This document shows positions 43,938 to 53,545 of a stretch of 64,000 nt of DNA, piece after piece. The notes under the pieces were generated by a model, which had not been told where the DNA came from, searched no databases, and worked only from the letters and a program-made list of their open reading frames with translations. The DNA lies in contig JAURPJ010000058.1 of the NCBI GenBank assembly GCA_030835305.1, positions 1-64,000 on the forward strand. The letters run 5' to 3'. The position numbers and the translations under genes are program-made. Positions within the stretch are counted from its first letter, which is position 1. Each line of letters starts with the position of its first letter. This DNA comes from Verrucomicrobiota bacterium. GTDB lineage: Bacteria > Verrucomicrobiota > Verrucomicrobiia > Verrucomicrobiales > Akkermansiaceae.

Positions 43938-46328
43938 TTACTCGGTATCGAGCTTAAGCGAGGGCTTCCAGTTCGGGAAAGCCGAGTTGAGCTTGGCTTG
44001 ATATTTGGAAGCCTGGGATAAGTTGCCATCCTTACTTGTTGCCAGATAGGCTCCGTGAAGCGCCCGGGGTTGCAAAAGAGGGTCGTCGGGAACCATGGGA
44101 ATGGCGGTGCGGAATTCCGCGAGACCTTCCTGCCAGCGAGTCTGCATTAAGGCCACTTCTCCGCTAACAATGTGGAGTCCGGCAACGTGGGAACCGGAGG
44201 CATTGATGGCAAGGCCTTTGCCAACCGCTTCCAGCGTCTCGGGGTAGAGCTTGAGACCGAGGCTGGCCTCTGCGAGGTCGAGATAGGCGTCCGCCTGCCA
44301 GCGTGGATCTTGTTCTTGTCCGAGCAAAAGGAGGCTTGTTTCCCGGGCCCCGGTAAAGCGGCCCGAACGTTTTTGGGCCTTGGCCAAAATTCGCCAGACT
44401 CCGATATCGGTTCGCTCGGGTGCTTCCGGATTGGTTGCTCTCTCAAGGTATTCGACAGCTTCTTCGATCTGACCATCATGGAACATTTGAACGCCAAGCC
44501 ACGAGAGCATCTTTTGAGGGACTATTTTGGCCGGATCTTGATCATAGACTTCCTGAAGCGAAGTGTGCAGTGACATTTTATCCCGTAAGTTGAAGGCACT
44601 TAAGATGAGGAGATCCCCCACGGGTTGGCTGTAAAACTCTGGAACAAGATCTCTTGCTTTGCGCAGATAAGAGGGGGCTTCGATGTATTTTTTAAGTTTG
44701 TAATATCCCCAGCCAATCCAATAGTTGGCATTGGCTATAGTGTCGACAGGGAGGTCTTGAAACTCACTCAGGCTCCGGCGGTAGCGGGTAATCATACTCT
44801 CGTATTTTTTTTCATGTCGGAGGACCCGGGCACTTCCCTGGAGGGCAAAAGCAACTTGGTTTGGGGCAGGGTTGAGAGCGAGGGCTTGCTCAAAATCCTT
44901 AAGAGCCGAGGTGTAATCGCCAAGGGAGAGGTGTGCCTCGGCCCGCTTGTTGTGCACGGCAGCGGCGCGAGGATCATCAGGGAACTCGGCAAGAAAGCGG
45001 GCGAAGCTTAGGCTGGCTCCGTCGAACTGTCCGGATTCGCTCAAGCACCATCCGTGTTTGAAGAGAAGCTCACGCTGAATGTTGGGCTCCAGGGCGCTTC
45101 GATCAATCGTGCTATAGATCAGGGCTGCATCCTCCAAGGCTTGGCGACTGTAGAGTGTTTCGGCCTGAAAAAAGCGGGCGTAGTGTAGATATCTATGGTC
45201 CGGGTATTTGCGGGCATAAAGTTCAAAAAAGATGTCGACCCGCTCCGCGAGGTCCGGATTCTTAAGGTAGTAGTCACATTTGAGGCATTTGAAAGAGGCT
45301 TCGAAGGCCTTGTGGCTTTTTGGGAGGGCTCGGTCAACACGGCGGTAGCAGGCCCGCGCGCTCAAATAATCCTGCGTGACGAGGTAGGCGAGGCCGGCCC
45401 GCTCACAACGTTGGGCTTCAATTTTTCCGGCGACTCCAAAATTCCCTCTGTTAAAGAGTTTGATGACTTTATCCCACTCTTTTTTCTTCGAATAGAGACC
45501 CATGAGCGAGGTTTGGGCGCGCGCCTTGTTCGTGGCGAGGTGTCGTCGTTGCTCGGGGGTCAGCGACGGGTCATTGATTGACAGATTCAAGACCGTATTA
45601 AGGTAAGAGTTCTGGGCGTCTTCCAACCCAAGTTCGGCCGAAGCAAGGCCGGTGTAGAAAACAGCCTGGGACTGGTATTGGCCACGTTGTTCCGATGTGA
45701 CGAGCGGCTCAAGCAGCCGGATGGTGGTTTCGAAGTCTTCTTTTTCGAAATACTGGAAGGCGAGCATGAAGGTGGCCCAGTCCTTGTGGGGGTGCTCGTC
45801 GGTAACGATGATTCGGCGGAGGGCCACGGCAACCTCGGCTTGACGGTCAAGCTTGAGGAGGCATTCAATCTGCTTGGTCAAAGCGCTGTAACGAAGATTT
45901 TGATCGGGGAGGTTTTGTGAGGCGATTTCAAAATACTTTGCAGCCTCTTCCCAATCTTCCTTCACAAAAGCGAGGTAGGCCATTTGCCGGGAACCTTGCC
46001 CGACGGAGGGACCTCTTCGATGTCGCTCGATCAGGAAGCGGTAGGTGCTTTTGGCTTCCTCAATATATCCGAGGGTTTGGTGGGCATAACCAAGATGGAA
46101 TCGGGCGGCCGCCTCATTTTTGGATCCGGAATGAGCGGTAAGATAATTGTTGTAGAGTCCGATCACGTAGGTCATGTAGCGCCCTTTTTGCAGATTGTCG
46201 GACTGTCTCATTCCAGCTGCGTAGTAACGCTCAACTTCTTGAAAAGCGCGCTCTTCCTCCGTGTTCTGCGCCATCGCGGGCTGGAGAAGAAAAAGGCAGA
46301 GAATGAGTGCGACAAACGAGAGCTGCAT
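43938..46328 (-). CDS. Exported TPR-repeat protein
   Basis: The start is ATG 46328 (796 residues), which begins a signal peptide (MQLSFVALILCLFLLQPAMA, cleaved before Q); an ATG six codons upstream at 46346 is also in frame. The mature protein is a near-continuous array of tetratricopeptide repeats, for example AAARFHLGYAHQTLGYIEEAKSTYRF (early), HNKRAEAHLSLGDYTSALKD (about residue 465) and ADAYLDLAEASLGLKLYPETLEAV near the end. The layout resembles outer-membrane or periplasmic TPR scaffolds such as YbgF/BamD-like or Tol-associated proteins. No enzymatic domain was seen. Its partner is unknown. Confidence 0.87.
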   Translation of the reverse strand: MQLSFVALILCLFLLQPAMAQNTEEERAFQEVERYYAAGMRQSDNLQKGRYMTYVIGLYNNYLTAHSGSKNEAAARFHLGYAHQTLGYIEEAKSTYRFLIERHRRGPSVGQGSRQMAYLAFVKEDWEEAAKYFEIASQNLPDQNLRYSALTKQIECLLKLDRQAEVAVALRRIIVTDEHPHKDWATFMLAFQYFEKEDFETTIRLLEPLVTSEQRGQYQSQAVFYTGLASAELGLEDAQNSYLNTVLNLSINDPSLTPEQRRHLATNKARAQTSLMGLYSKKKEWDKVIKLFNRGNFGVAGKIEAQRCERAGLAYLVTQDYLSARACYRRVDRALPKSHKAFEASFKCLKCDYYLKNPDLAERVDIFFELYARKYPDHRYLHYARFFQAETLYSRQALEDAALIYSTIDRSALEPNIQRELLFKHGWCLSESGQFDGASLSFARFLAEFPDDPRAAAVHNKRAEAHLSLGDYTSALKDFEQALALNPAPNQVAFALQGSARVLRHEKKYESMITRYRRSLSEFQDLPVDTIANANYWIGWGYYKLKKYIEAPSYLRKARDLVPEFYSQPVGDLLILSAFNLRDKMSLHTSLQEVYDQDPAKIVPQKMLSWLGVQMFHDGQIEEAVEYLERATNPEAPERTDIGVWRILAKAQKRSGRFTGARETSLLLLGQEQDPRWQADAYLDLAEASLGLKLYPETLEAVGKGLAINASGSHVAGLHIVSGEVALMQTRWQEGLAEFRTAIPMVPDDPLLQPRALHGAYLATSKDGNLSQASKYQAKLNSAFPNWKPSLKLDTE

Positions 46329-46474
46329 TGGGTGGGGGATTGCCATGATCTGATGCCGTTATTGCGAAATAGTAGGCTGCGAGCAAAGAGTCTCACGATC
46401 TGAAGGAAAGATCAACCTCGGGAAGGACGGGAGTTGGCTTGTCCGGCAGACCTTTTGCCTTTATGTGTCCGCCC

Positions 46475-46777
46475 ATGGAACATCATGTTTACTTTTGGTT
46501 GAATGAAGGCCGTCAAAATGAGAGCGACCGCGCAGCCTTTGAGAAGGGGATCGAGGCTCTTTTGCGGTCGCCGAATATTGCCTCCTCCCATTGGGGGAAG
46601 CCTGCCGCGACAGCAGAGCGCCCGGTGACCGATCACTCCTTTCATTACGCGATATCGGTGAAATTTGACTCGATGGAGAGTCATGATCTCTACCAGGAGG
46701 GCGATTTAATCCACGACGAATTTATCTCCGGCTTCAAGGATTGGTGGGCCAAGGTTCTCGTTATGGACGTGGGCTAG
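46475..46777 (+). CDS. Dabb (stress-responsive A/B barrel) domain protein
   Basis: The start is ATG 46475 (100 residues, MEHHVYFWLNEG). Earlier in-frame starts give unlikely leaders. The pattern EHHVYFWLNEG ... FEKGIEALLRSPNIAS ... TDHSFHYAISVKFDSMESHDLYQEGDLIHDEFI matches the Dabb ferredoxin-like fold, which dimerises into a barrel. Family members include small stress-induced proteins and a few cyclases; the biochemical role here is unknown. It is divergent from the TPR gene and followed by a hairpin. Confidence 0.88.
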   Translation: MEHHVYFWLNEGRQNESDRAAFEKGIEALLRSPNIASSHWGKPAATAERPVTDHSFHYAISVKFDSMESHDLYQEGDLIHDEFISGFKDWWAKVLVMDVG

Positions 46778-46797
46778 TCAATACCGTGACACTAAAT

Positions 46798-46826
46798 GAG
46801 GGTAAAGGATTCGGACCTTTACCCTC
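46798..46826 (+). terminator. Perfect 11-bp hairpin without T-run
   Basis: GAGGGTAAAGG (46798-46808) pairs fully with CCTTTACCCTC (46816-46826) around a 7-nt loop, 21 bases after the Dabb gene stop. No T-run follows (ACTTGGATT), so it may be a weak terminator or an mRNA-stabilising structure. The remaining bases to 46973 hold no gene. Confidence 0.55.
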
Positions 46827-46973
46827 ACTTGGATTAACTGCGTGATCGCGTTGCGTTGCGCAATTTGATCTCTTATAGACTAGGAGACAGAATGACGGAG
46901 GCAAGGGAAAAGTTGTCTTTCCCTTGAATATTTTTGTTTGGGTTTTCGTATCACGAATCGTCCCCTAAATCCG

Positions 46974-47606
46974 ATGCGATTTCCAATTTCGTTTTTGCTC
47001 AGTCTTTCCGCCTCACTCTGCTTTCTTCAAGCGGCACCTGCCCTGAAGCTCGATCAAATGGGGAAGGCCATGGGTGGCTGGAAAGACAGAGGGGGGAAAG
47101 CGGCTCGATTTGAGGTTTCCGGTTCCAAATACCGTTGTTGGAAACCCGAGCTCACTCCAACTCCTGCGGGAGGAATTTTTGTTTCTTTGAGGATAGATCA
47201 CCTGCGTGGTCTTTTGGCTTCAGACGACCATGCGAGTCTGGAGGTGACCTTTGATGCCGACGGGAACGTGGTCTCGGCAAGGAGCTCGATTGCTCTTCAG
47301 GGTCGCAGAGTGACTAGCGATCTTGTTGAGGGAACCGGCAAGCTTGGCACGCGCATTGCGGGAATGGACCTGGCGGCCAAGGTTGGGGCGGAAATGATCG
47401 CCGGTCTTTCGGCCGAGGTGCTACGCGAAAATATCAAGGAGCCGGGGCGTGTCTCTTTCCCCGCAGTTCTTCAGCATCAATACAATCTCTTGTGTTTGGC
47501 CGTGTCTGCGCCGGAAGTGGATCAAGAGGTTACGGAGGTTCCCTCTGATGAAGCTGAAAAACCTCGCAAAGCGGTCCCTCTCGCGATCGAACCTGCGCGG
47601 AAGTAA
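46974..47606 (+). CDS. Exported hypothetical protein
   Basis: The start is ATG 46974 (210 residues), which starts a signal peptide (MRFPISFLLSLSASLCFLQAAP). The mature part begins ALKLDQMGKAMGGWKDRGGKAAR, has a beta-rich middle (ASLEVTFDADGNVVSARSSIAL) and a helical segment (GMDLAAKVGAEMIAGLSAEVL). It ends in an acidic/Pro tail. No family is recognised. It lies upstream of the respiratory operon but is separated from it by the palindromic regulatory sites, so it is probably a separate unit. Confidence 0.75.
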   Translation: MRFPISFLLSLSASLCFLQAAPALKLDQMGKAMGGWKDRGGKAARFEVSGSKYRCWKPELTPTPAGGIFVSLRIDHLRGLLASDDHASLEVTFDADGNVVSARSSIALQGRRVTSDLVEGTGKLGTRIAGMDLAAKVGAEMIAGLSAEVLRENIKEPGRVSFPAVLQHQYNLLCLAVSAPEVDQEVTEVPSDEAEKPRKAVPLAIEPARK

Positions 47607-47703
47607 GCAATGCTCTTTTGAGGGCGTGAGGTGCCGGGAAACCGGTAGATATCTGGAAGCGACTTGAAAATTTAAAGTATTGTAGATGAGTTTGTTATAG
47701 AGC

Positions 47704-47721
47704 TTGTGAAATTTTTCACAA
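47704..47721. promoter_or_regulatory. CRP/FNR-type palindrome upstream of actA (distal)
   Basis: TTGTGAAATTTTTCACAA is a perfect inverted repeat with 8-base arms and contains TGTGA-N6-TCACA, the classic CRP-family consensus. It lies 47 bases before the actA start codon. A regulator of the CRP/FNR superfamily probably binds here to control the respiratory operon; which one cannot be told. Confidence 0.75.
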
Positions 47722-47728
47722 ATTCCCC

Positions 47729-47746
47729 TTGTGAAACAATTCACCT
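47729..47746. promoter_or_regulatory. CRP/FNR-type half-perfect palindrome upstream of actA (proximal)
   Basis: TTGTGAAACAATTCACCT contains TGTGA-N6-TCACC, nine of ten consensus positions. It has the same phase and spacing as the site 25 bases upstream. It lies 22 bases before the actA ATG and could overlap the core promoter. Pairing of a perfect and an imperfect site suggests ordered or cooperative binding, possibly with one site repressing. Confidence 0.65.
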
Positions 47747-47767
47747 GCTCATAAAACTTGCACAGCG

Positions 47768-48529
47768 ATGGCAAACTTTTTTCCCCGTTGGACAAACTTA
47801 TTGCCGCTGAAAATTGCGGTTTGTCTTGGAGCATTAGGAGCCGGCGTAGTCGCCGGAATCACTTACTATGCAACTCCTAAGGCTCAGAGAGTCGGCTACC
47901 AACCCACTCAACCCATTCATTTTGACCACAATCTCCACGTGAGTCAGCTAGGCCTGGATTGCCGTTACTGCCACAGCTTTGTTGAGCATTCCGGTCACGC
48001 GAATGTGCCTTCCGCAAACACCTGCTGGAATTGTCACCAACACGTTAAAAAAGGTTCGCCAAAGCTCGCTGCCCTTCGTGCGGCCATGGGGGTCGATGAA
48101 TTTCATAGCCCGATCATGGACGCCACTGGAAACCCGGTCGACGGCAAGCCCATAGAGTGGGTCCGCATCCACAAGACTCCGGATTACGTTTACTTCAACC
48201 ACTCGGCTCACCTCAATCGCGGGATTTCCTGCGTGAGCTGCCACGGTGAGGTCAACAAAATGGAGAAAGTTTACCATGCGGAGAGTCATTCAATGGGATG
48301 GTGTCTCGAGTGTCACCGCGCCCCCGAAAAGCACCTTCGCCCGCTTGAGGAGGTCTTTAACCTCAACTACGATCCCAAGATTTATCTGCAAGACAATGAA
48401 GTCATCGACACAGAGGGCTTGATCGTTGGAAAAGGAGAGCGAATCGAAGAACCTGAAGATTTTGGCAAATTCCTCCGCCTTCACTGGGGAGTTCAGCCCA
48501 AGGAGTCCTGTGCGACTTGTCACCGTTAA
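47768..48529 (+). CDS. actA: Alternative complex III pentaheme cytochrome c subunit
   Basis: The 253-residue product has an N-terminal membrane anchor (about 15-37) and five CxxCH heme-c sites: CRYCH, CWNCH, CVSCH, CLECH and CATCH. Five hemes and the His-rich spacing (HFDHNLHVSQLGLDCRYCH) match ActA of alternative complex III, the quinol:cytochrome c oxidoreductase that replaces bc1. In known structures ActA passes electrons from the ActB iron-sulfur clusters outward to ActE and then to the oxidase. It opens the operon, just after two CRP/FNR-type sites. Confidence 0.95.
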   Translation: MANFFPRWTNLLPLKIAVCLGALGAGVVAGITYYATPKAQRVGYQPTQPIHFDHNLHVSQLGLDCRYCHSFVEHSGHANVPSANTCWNCHQHVKKGSPKLAALRAAMGVDEFHSPIMDATGNPVDGKPIEWVRIHKTPDYVYFNHSAHLNRGISCVSCHGEVNKMEKVYHAESHSMGWCLECHRAPEKHLRPLEEVFNLNYDPKIYLQDNEVIDTEGLIVGKGERIEEPEDFGKFLRLHWGVQPKESCATCHR

Positions 48530-48544
48530 ATTTACCTGCCCGAG

Positions 48545-51500
48545 ATGAGCAAACGTGTCTGGAACCCACCTGTTACTCCGAATCAAGGAGATACCACCAC
48601 CGCTTGGCGTAGTGTCGGCGAGAAGGAAGGCTCCGAGAGCTTCCGCAACCTCCTTGACCGGGAATTTCCGCAAGGGGATAGTCTTACCGAGGAGGAGCAG
48701 AAAGTCTCCCGCCGGAATTTCACCAAACTCATGGGGGCCTCAAGCGCTCTTGCCGGACTTGGTTTGGTGTCTTGCCGCCGCCCGGAATCCTATATCGTGC
48801 CCTATAAGAAGGCACCCGAGTGGATTATCCCGGGAACGCCGCTTTTCTACGCCAGCACTCGGCCTTCAGCAGCTGGTGCCATTCCCTTGGTAGTCACGAC
48901 TTACGAGGGTCGCCCGACCAAGATAGAGCCCAATCACGAGCATCCCGATGCTTCCGGAACCTGTGCCCAGACCCAGGCTTCGGTTCTTGATCTCTACTCG
49001 CCATCGCGCTCCCGCAAGATCCTGAAGGGAGGGAAAGAGTCGACACAGAGTGAGCTGAAATCGTCACTCCAATCCCTCGATCTCTCCAAGACTGCCCTGG
49101 TCTTTGGTAACGATGATTCTCCGACCCGCAACCGCCTTGCCAAAGGGCTTGCCGGCAATGGCGCTACGTTGATTTCTTACGAGGCTACTTCCGGTGATCC
49201 ATTGAACGCCGGCGTTTCCCACGTCGTTGATTTCGAAAAGGCAACCCGCATTCTCTCGCTCGACTGCGATTTCCTCGGAACGGATCCTGTGGGGAATTCC
49301 AAGGCCTTCTCGAAGAAGCGCCAGGGTGGAAACGAGAATTACGATCAGGAGCACGACGTCGATGCGGGCAAGATGAACCGCCTCTACCAGGTGGAGACTC
49401 AATTTAGCCTGACCGGCGGAATGGCAGATCACCGTCTCCGCGTGGCTCCGAGTCAGGTTGCTGTGGTCGTCGGAGCGATCGCTTCCGCCATGGGGATCGG
49501 AAGCTTCAAAGCGACTGAGAAGGAAAAGGCGGCTGTTTTTCGGGGTGCAGAGAATCCGGGCAAGGAATTCGATCAATGGATCGCCGAGTGCAAAAACGAT
49601 CTTGAGGCGGCCGGAAGAGGGGCTCTTGTGCTCGCCGGATCCCGTCAGAGCCAGGCTGTCAAGCAACTCGCTGCCGTCCTCAATCAGAAATTGGGATCCG
49701 AGGCGGTGCGCGCCGTCAAAACAGATCTCGGACAATATGCTTCGCTCGCTGATCTTGCCACTAAGCTCGAGAGCGGCGTGGTGGAAAATGTCATTTTCCT
49801 CACTCCATCGAATCCTGTTTTCGATGCCGATGGCTTCGCCGAGACTCTTGGGAAGGCAAAGGTTTCCGTCCATTGGGGGCTCCGCACCGATGCGACCGCA
49901 TGGGCCTGTGACTGGCACATTCCTGCTGCCCACTATCTCGAAAGCTGGGGTGATGCCCGCACCGAGACCGGTGTCCTTTCGCTGATCCAGCCCCTGATCC
50001 TGCCTCTGTATGGAGGACTTTCCGAGCTCGATCTCCTGCACGTCCTCGGAGGAGGGGACTTGCCACAGGGCGAGTTTTTCCCCGCCATGGGTGAAGTCAA
50101 GACGACTTTGGCCAAGATCACTGGCAAGTCGGATGACGAAACCTGGCGCAACGCTCTCACCAATGGCTTCGTAGAGGGCACTTCATACCAACCTGGAGAG
50201 CTCAGTGTGACCGCGCCTGTGATTGAGCATGTTGACTTGCCGTCTCCAAAGTCTTTGGAAGTGGTGTTCGCCACCGATGCTTCCGTTCTTGACGGTCGCT
50301 TTATCGACAATGCTTGGCTTCAGGAATCTCCTGATCCCGTCACCAAGTTGACCTGGGATAACGCGGCCCAGATCTCTCCGATTACCGCGAAAGAACTCGG
50401 TATCTATGACCGCGTCATTGCTCTTGAGCCAAAAACTCCGCTGATGCGCATCGGAACGGAGGTGAAGGTTTCTAAGCGTTATGAGACCGGTGAAGGCGAG
50501 GGGAACCACTCGCCAATGATCAATCTCAACGTCAATGGTCGCGAAATCCGCGTGCCGGTTGTCATTGCCTACGGTCACGCTGATAACGCAATTTCGCTTC
50601 CGGTCGGTTACGGCCAGGCTGCCGATGATGGTCGCGATGGCGCTGTCAAATTTGACGAGTCCAAGCCTGTAGTCGGCCATGTGGGCCTCAACACCGGCTT
50701 CAACGCCTATAAGCTTCGGGCCGCCGATACTCCCTACTTTGCATTTCGCGGTGTTGTTTCGACGACCGAAGAAAAGTATCCGGTCGCGCTCACTCAAGAG
50801 CACAACTCGATGTATGGCCGGGCTCTTGCCCGTGAAGTTTCCACCGATACCCTTGAAGGCAAGGGAGATTTCCAGAAGCAGATGAAGAACGTCAAGAATC
50901 AGGGAATGGATTCCCACGCTCCTGACAACATCTCACTTTATAAGCCGGAGGGCAGTGAAACCTGGTCCAAGACCGAACTTGCCAAGAAGACCCACCTTGC
51001 TGATGAAATTCACCAGTGGGGGATGGCAATAGATCTCAACACTTGCACCGGTTGCAATGCTTGTCTTGTGGCCTGTCAGGCCGAGAACAACATCCCGGTT
51101 GTTGGTAAGACCCAGGTCGCGATGGGGCGTGAAATGCACTGGATCCGCATGGATCGCTACTTTGCCTCGCAGGAACATCCCGTGGAGCACGGTCATGTGA
51201 ATCACTCCAAGGAAAATCCCGAGTGGGTTACCCAGAACCCTGAGTCGATTCCCCAGCCGGTCGCCTGTGTCCAGTGCGAGATGGCTCCTTGCGAGACCGT
51301 TTGCCCGGTGAATGCCACTGTTCATACCGAAGAAGGTTTGAACTCAATGGCTTACAACCGTTGCATCGGAACCCGCTACTGCGCCAACAACTGTCCCTAC
51401 AAGGCTCGTCGCTTCAATTTCTTCGATTACAACAAGCGTAACCCACTGATTAAAGGCAATCTTTACAAGGGACCTTTCGGTGAGAAGCAGGTGGGTGAGG

Positions 51501-51985
51501 CTCCTTCGAAGCAGCGTAACCCGAACGTCACGGTCCGCATGCGTGGTGTCATGGAGAAGTGCACCTACTGTGTGCAGCGTCTCGAGTCAGCCAAGATCAA
51601 GCAGAAGCAGCAGCAGAAGGTCAACAAATACGCGGCTGGCAAGAATTCGCACGAAGTTGCCGTTAGTCGCGCCAAGGATCTCCGGGTTAAGACCGACAGC
51701 GTCAAGACCGCCTGTCAGGACGCCTGCCCGACCGGCGCGATTTCCTTTGGCAACCTTCTCGATAACAAGTCAAAAGTGGTTCGTGCCAAGGGTAACGTTC
51801 TTGATTCCGTCAAGATCATTCAAGGGCCCGACTACAAGGAGATTAACGGCAGCAACCGTAACTACGACCTGCTCCAATACATCAACACTCGTCCGCGCAC
51901 GAGCTACTTGGCCCGTGTTAAGAACCCGAATCCTGACATGCCTGATGCGAAGTTCCTCGGACAGGCAACCATCAACATTCACTAA
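48545..51985 (+). CDS. actB: Alternative complex III molybdopterin-like/iron-sulfur subunit
   Basis: The 1,146-residue product is a fusion of a molybdopterin-oxidoreductase-like domain (about 60-790) and a ferredoxin domain (about 820-1050). A Tat-type motif SRRNF (55-59) followed by a hydrophobic stretch indicates folded export. The ferredoxin part has CTGCNACLVAC (Cys834, 837, 840, 844), CVQCEMAPCETVCP, CIGTRYCANNCP and a later CTYC/ACQDACP set, enough for four clusters. In characterised complexes the first domain has lost its molybdenum cofactor, and the clusters relay electrons from quinol to ActA. It lies 15 bases after actA. Confidence 0.95.
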   Translation: MSKRVWNPPVTPNQGDTTTAWRSVGEKEGSESFRNLLDREFPQGDSLTEEEQKVSRRNFTKLMGASSALAGLGLVSCRRPESYIVPYKKAPEWIIPGTPLFYASTRPSAAGAIPLVVTTYEGRPTKIEPNHEHPDASGTCAQTQASVLDLYSPSRSRKILKGGKESTQSELKSSLQSLDLSKTALVFGNDDSPTRNRLAKGLAGNGATLISYEATSGDPLNAGVSHVVDFEKATRILSLDCDFLGTDPVGNSKAFSKKRQGGNENYDQEHDVDAGKMNRLYQVETQFSLTGGMADHRLRVAPSQVAVVVGAIASAMGIGSFKATEKEKAAVFRGAENPGKEFDQWIAECKNDLEAAGRGALVLAGSRQSQAVKQLAAVLNQKLGSEAVRAVKTDLGQYASLADLATKLESGVVENVIFLTPSNPVFDADGFAETLGKAKVSVHWGLRTDATAWACDWHIPAAHYLESWGDARTETGVLSLIQPLILPLYGGLSELDLLHVLGGGDLPQGEFFPAMGEVKTTLAKITGKSDDETWRNALTNGFVEGTSYQPGELSVTAPVIEHVDLPSPKSLEVVFATDASVLDGRFIDNAWLQESPDPVTKLTWDNAAQISPITAKELGIYDRVIALEPKTPLMRIGTEVKVSKRYETGEGEGNHSPMINLNVNGREIRVPVVIAYGHADNAISLPVGYGQAADDGRDGAVKFDESKPVVGHVGLNTGFNAYKLRAADTPYFAFRGVVSTTEEKYPVALTQEHNSMYGRALAREVSTDTLEGKGDFQKQMKNVKNQGMDSHAPDNISLYKPEGSETWSKTELAKKTHLADEIHQWGMAIDLNTCTGCNACLVACQAENNIPVVGKTQVAMGREMHWIRMDRYFASQEHPVEHGHVNHSKENPEWVTQNPESIPQPVACVQCEMAPCETVCPVNATVHTEEGLNSMAYNRCIGTRYCANNCPYKARRFNFFDYNKRNPLIKGNLYKGPFGEKQVGEAPSKQRNPNVTVRMRGVMEKCTYCVQRLESAKIKQKQQQKVNKYAAGKNSHEVAVSRAKDLRVKTDSVKTACQDACPTGAISFGNLLDNKSKVVRAKGNVLDSVKIIQGPDYKEINGSNRNYDLLQYINTRPRTSYLARVKNPNPDMPDAKFLGQATINIH

Positions 51986-52015
51986 TCTGAGAATCATTTC
52001 CAGCGACTGAAACCC

Positions 52016-53545
52016 ATGGCCGAAGCGACCACACAGTCTGAGAACAACACGAACGGGATTAAAATTCCCGTCCTCCAGCGCGAGGAGTTGATTCTCAATA
52101 AACGTTCCTACCACTGGATCACCGAGCGGATCTGCGGCGTTGTCGAAGGCCGGCAGCCCTTCCTTTGGTGGATCCTTTTCATTCCCTCGGCCCTCATCGC
52201 CCTCGTTGGCGTTGTTGGTGGTTTGACTTATCTGGTTTCGACCGGTGTCGGAGTCTGGGGCAACACCAACCGTGTCATGTGGGGGTGGCCCATCGTGAAC
52301 TTTGTTTTCTGGATTGGTATCGGACACGCCGGAACGCTGATTTCCGCAATTCTTTTCCTGACCCGTCAGAACTGGCGAACCTCCATCAACCGGGCAGCCG
52401 AGGCCATGACCATTTTTGCAGTGATGTGCGCTGGTATCTTCCCAGCCTTCCACGTGGGACGTGTCTGGATGGCTTGGTTCCTTGCACCGATCCCGAACTC
52501 CAACGCGATCTGGCAGAACTTCAAGTCGCCGCTGCTTTGGGACGTCTTCGCGGTCTCGACTTACTTCACAGTCTCCCTGATCTTCTGGTTTCTGGGGATG
52601 GTTCCCGATCTCGCGACCATTCGCGATCGTTGCAAGCCCGGCATCCGCAAGTTCATGTATGGAATCTTCTCGTTGGGTTGGCGTGGAGGTAACCGCCAGT
52701 GGAGCCACTATGAGATGGCTTACCTGCTGCTCGCCGCGCTCTCCACTCCGCTCGTTCTTTCGGTGCACTCGGTGGTTTCTTTTGACTTCGCAACTTCGGT
52801 TGTGCCCGGATGGCACACCACCATCTTCCCGCCGTACTTCGTTGCGGGTGCGATCTTCGGTGGATTTGCCATGGTGCTAACCATCATGATTCCTGCGCGG
52901 GCGCTTTACGGTTTGCATGACATGATCACGATGAAGCACATCGATAACATGGCCAAGATCATCCTACTGACCGGAACGATTGTTGGTTATGCCTACTTGA
53001 TGGAGCTTTTCATCGCCTTCTACTCGGGCGCCAAGTATGAGGGCGCCGCATTCCTCTTCCGGATTGACGGACCCTACTGGTGGGCGTATTACTGCATGAT
53101 GGGATTGAACGTTCTTTCCCCGCAGATCTTCTGGTTCAAGAAATGCCGCGAAAACCTATGGGTTGTGATGGCTGTTGCGATGTGTGTTAACATCGGAATG
53201 TGGTTCGAGCGCTTTGTGATAATTGTCACCACTCTGGCCCGGATGTGGCTGCCAGGCGACTGGAAAACATACAGCCCGAGCGGCGTCGATGTTCTCACCT
53301 TCGTGGGAACCATCGGCATGTTCCTTGCGCTCTTCCTTCTATTCCTTCGTTTCCTCCCATGCATCAACATTGCCGAGGTTAAGTGGACCTTAAAAGAAAG
53401 CGACGCTCACGATGAAGACAAGAAGGCTCATCCTGATGATGGCATTGAAGTGATCGAGGCCTACCAATACGAATCGCACGAAAATCCCGAGGGCTCCGCT
53501 CGCGAGGCCGGGATCGAAATCGAAAAATCAACCGCCGAGAGCTAA
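52016..53545 (+). CDS. actC: Alternative complex III NrfD-like quinol-binding membrane subunit
   Basis: The 509-residue polytopic protein has about ten helices of the NrfD/PsrC family. The ActC-like N-terminus runs [20 protein letters not shown] before the first helix. Landmarks include [34 protein letters not shown] and [14 protein letters not shown]. In known structures this subunit holds the quinol site near the ActB clusters. An acidic tail of about 50 residues ([19 protein letters not shown]) follows the last helix. Its TAA shares one base with the actD ATG. Confidence 0.95.
   Translation: MAEATTQSENNTNGIKIPVLQREELILNKRSYHWITERICGVVEGRQPFLWWILFIPSALIALVGVVGGLTYLVSTGVGVWGNTNRVMWGWPIVNFVFWIGIGHAGTLISAILFLTRQNWRTSINRAAEAMTIFAVMCAGIFPAFHVGRVWMAWFLAPIPNSNAIWQNFKSPLLWDVFAVSTYFTVSLIFWFLGMVPDLATIRDRCKPGIRKFMYGIFSLGWRGGNRQWSHYEMAYLLLAALSTPLVLSVHSVVSFDFATSVVPGWHTTIFPPYFVAGAIFGGFAMVLTIMIPARALYGLHDMITMKHIDNMAKIILLTGTIVGYAYLMELFIAFYSGAKYEGAAFLFRIDGPYWWAYYCMMGLNVLSPQIFWFKKCRENLWVVMAVAMCVNIGMWFERFVIIVTTLARMWLPGDWKTYSPSGVDVLTFVGTIGMFLALFLLFLRFLPCINIAEVKWTLKESDAHDEDKKAHPDDGIEVIEAYQYESHENPEGSAREAGIEIEKSTAES

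Noticed and set aside
51770-52816. 348-codon minus-strand frame across actB/actC
   Set aside because: It lies antisense to well-recognised respiratory subunits and shows no domain.
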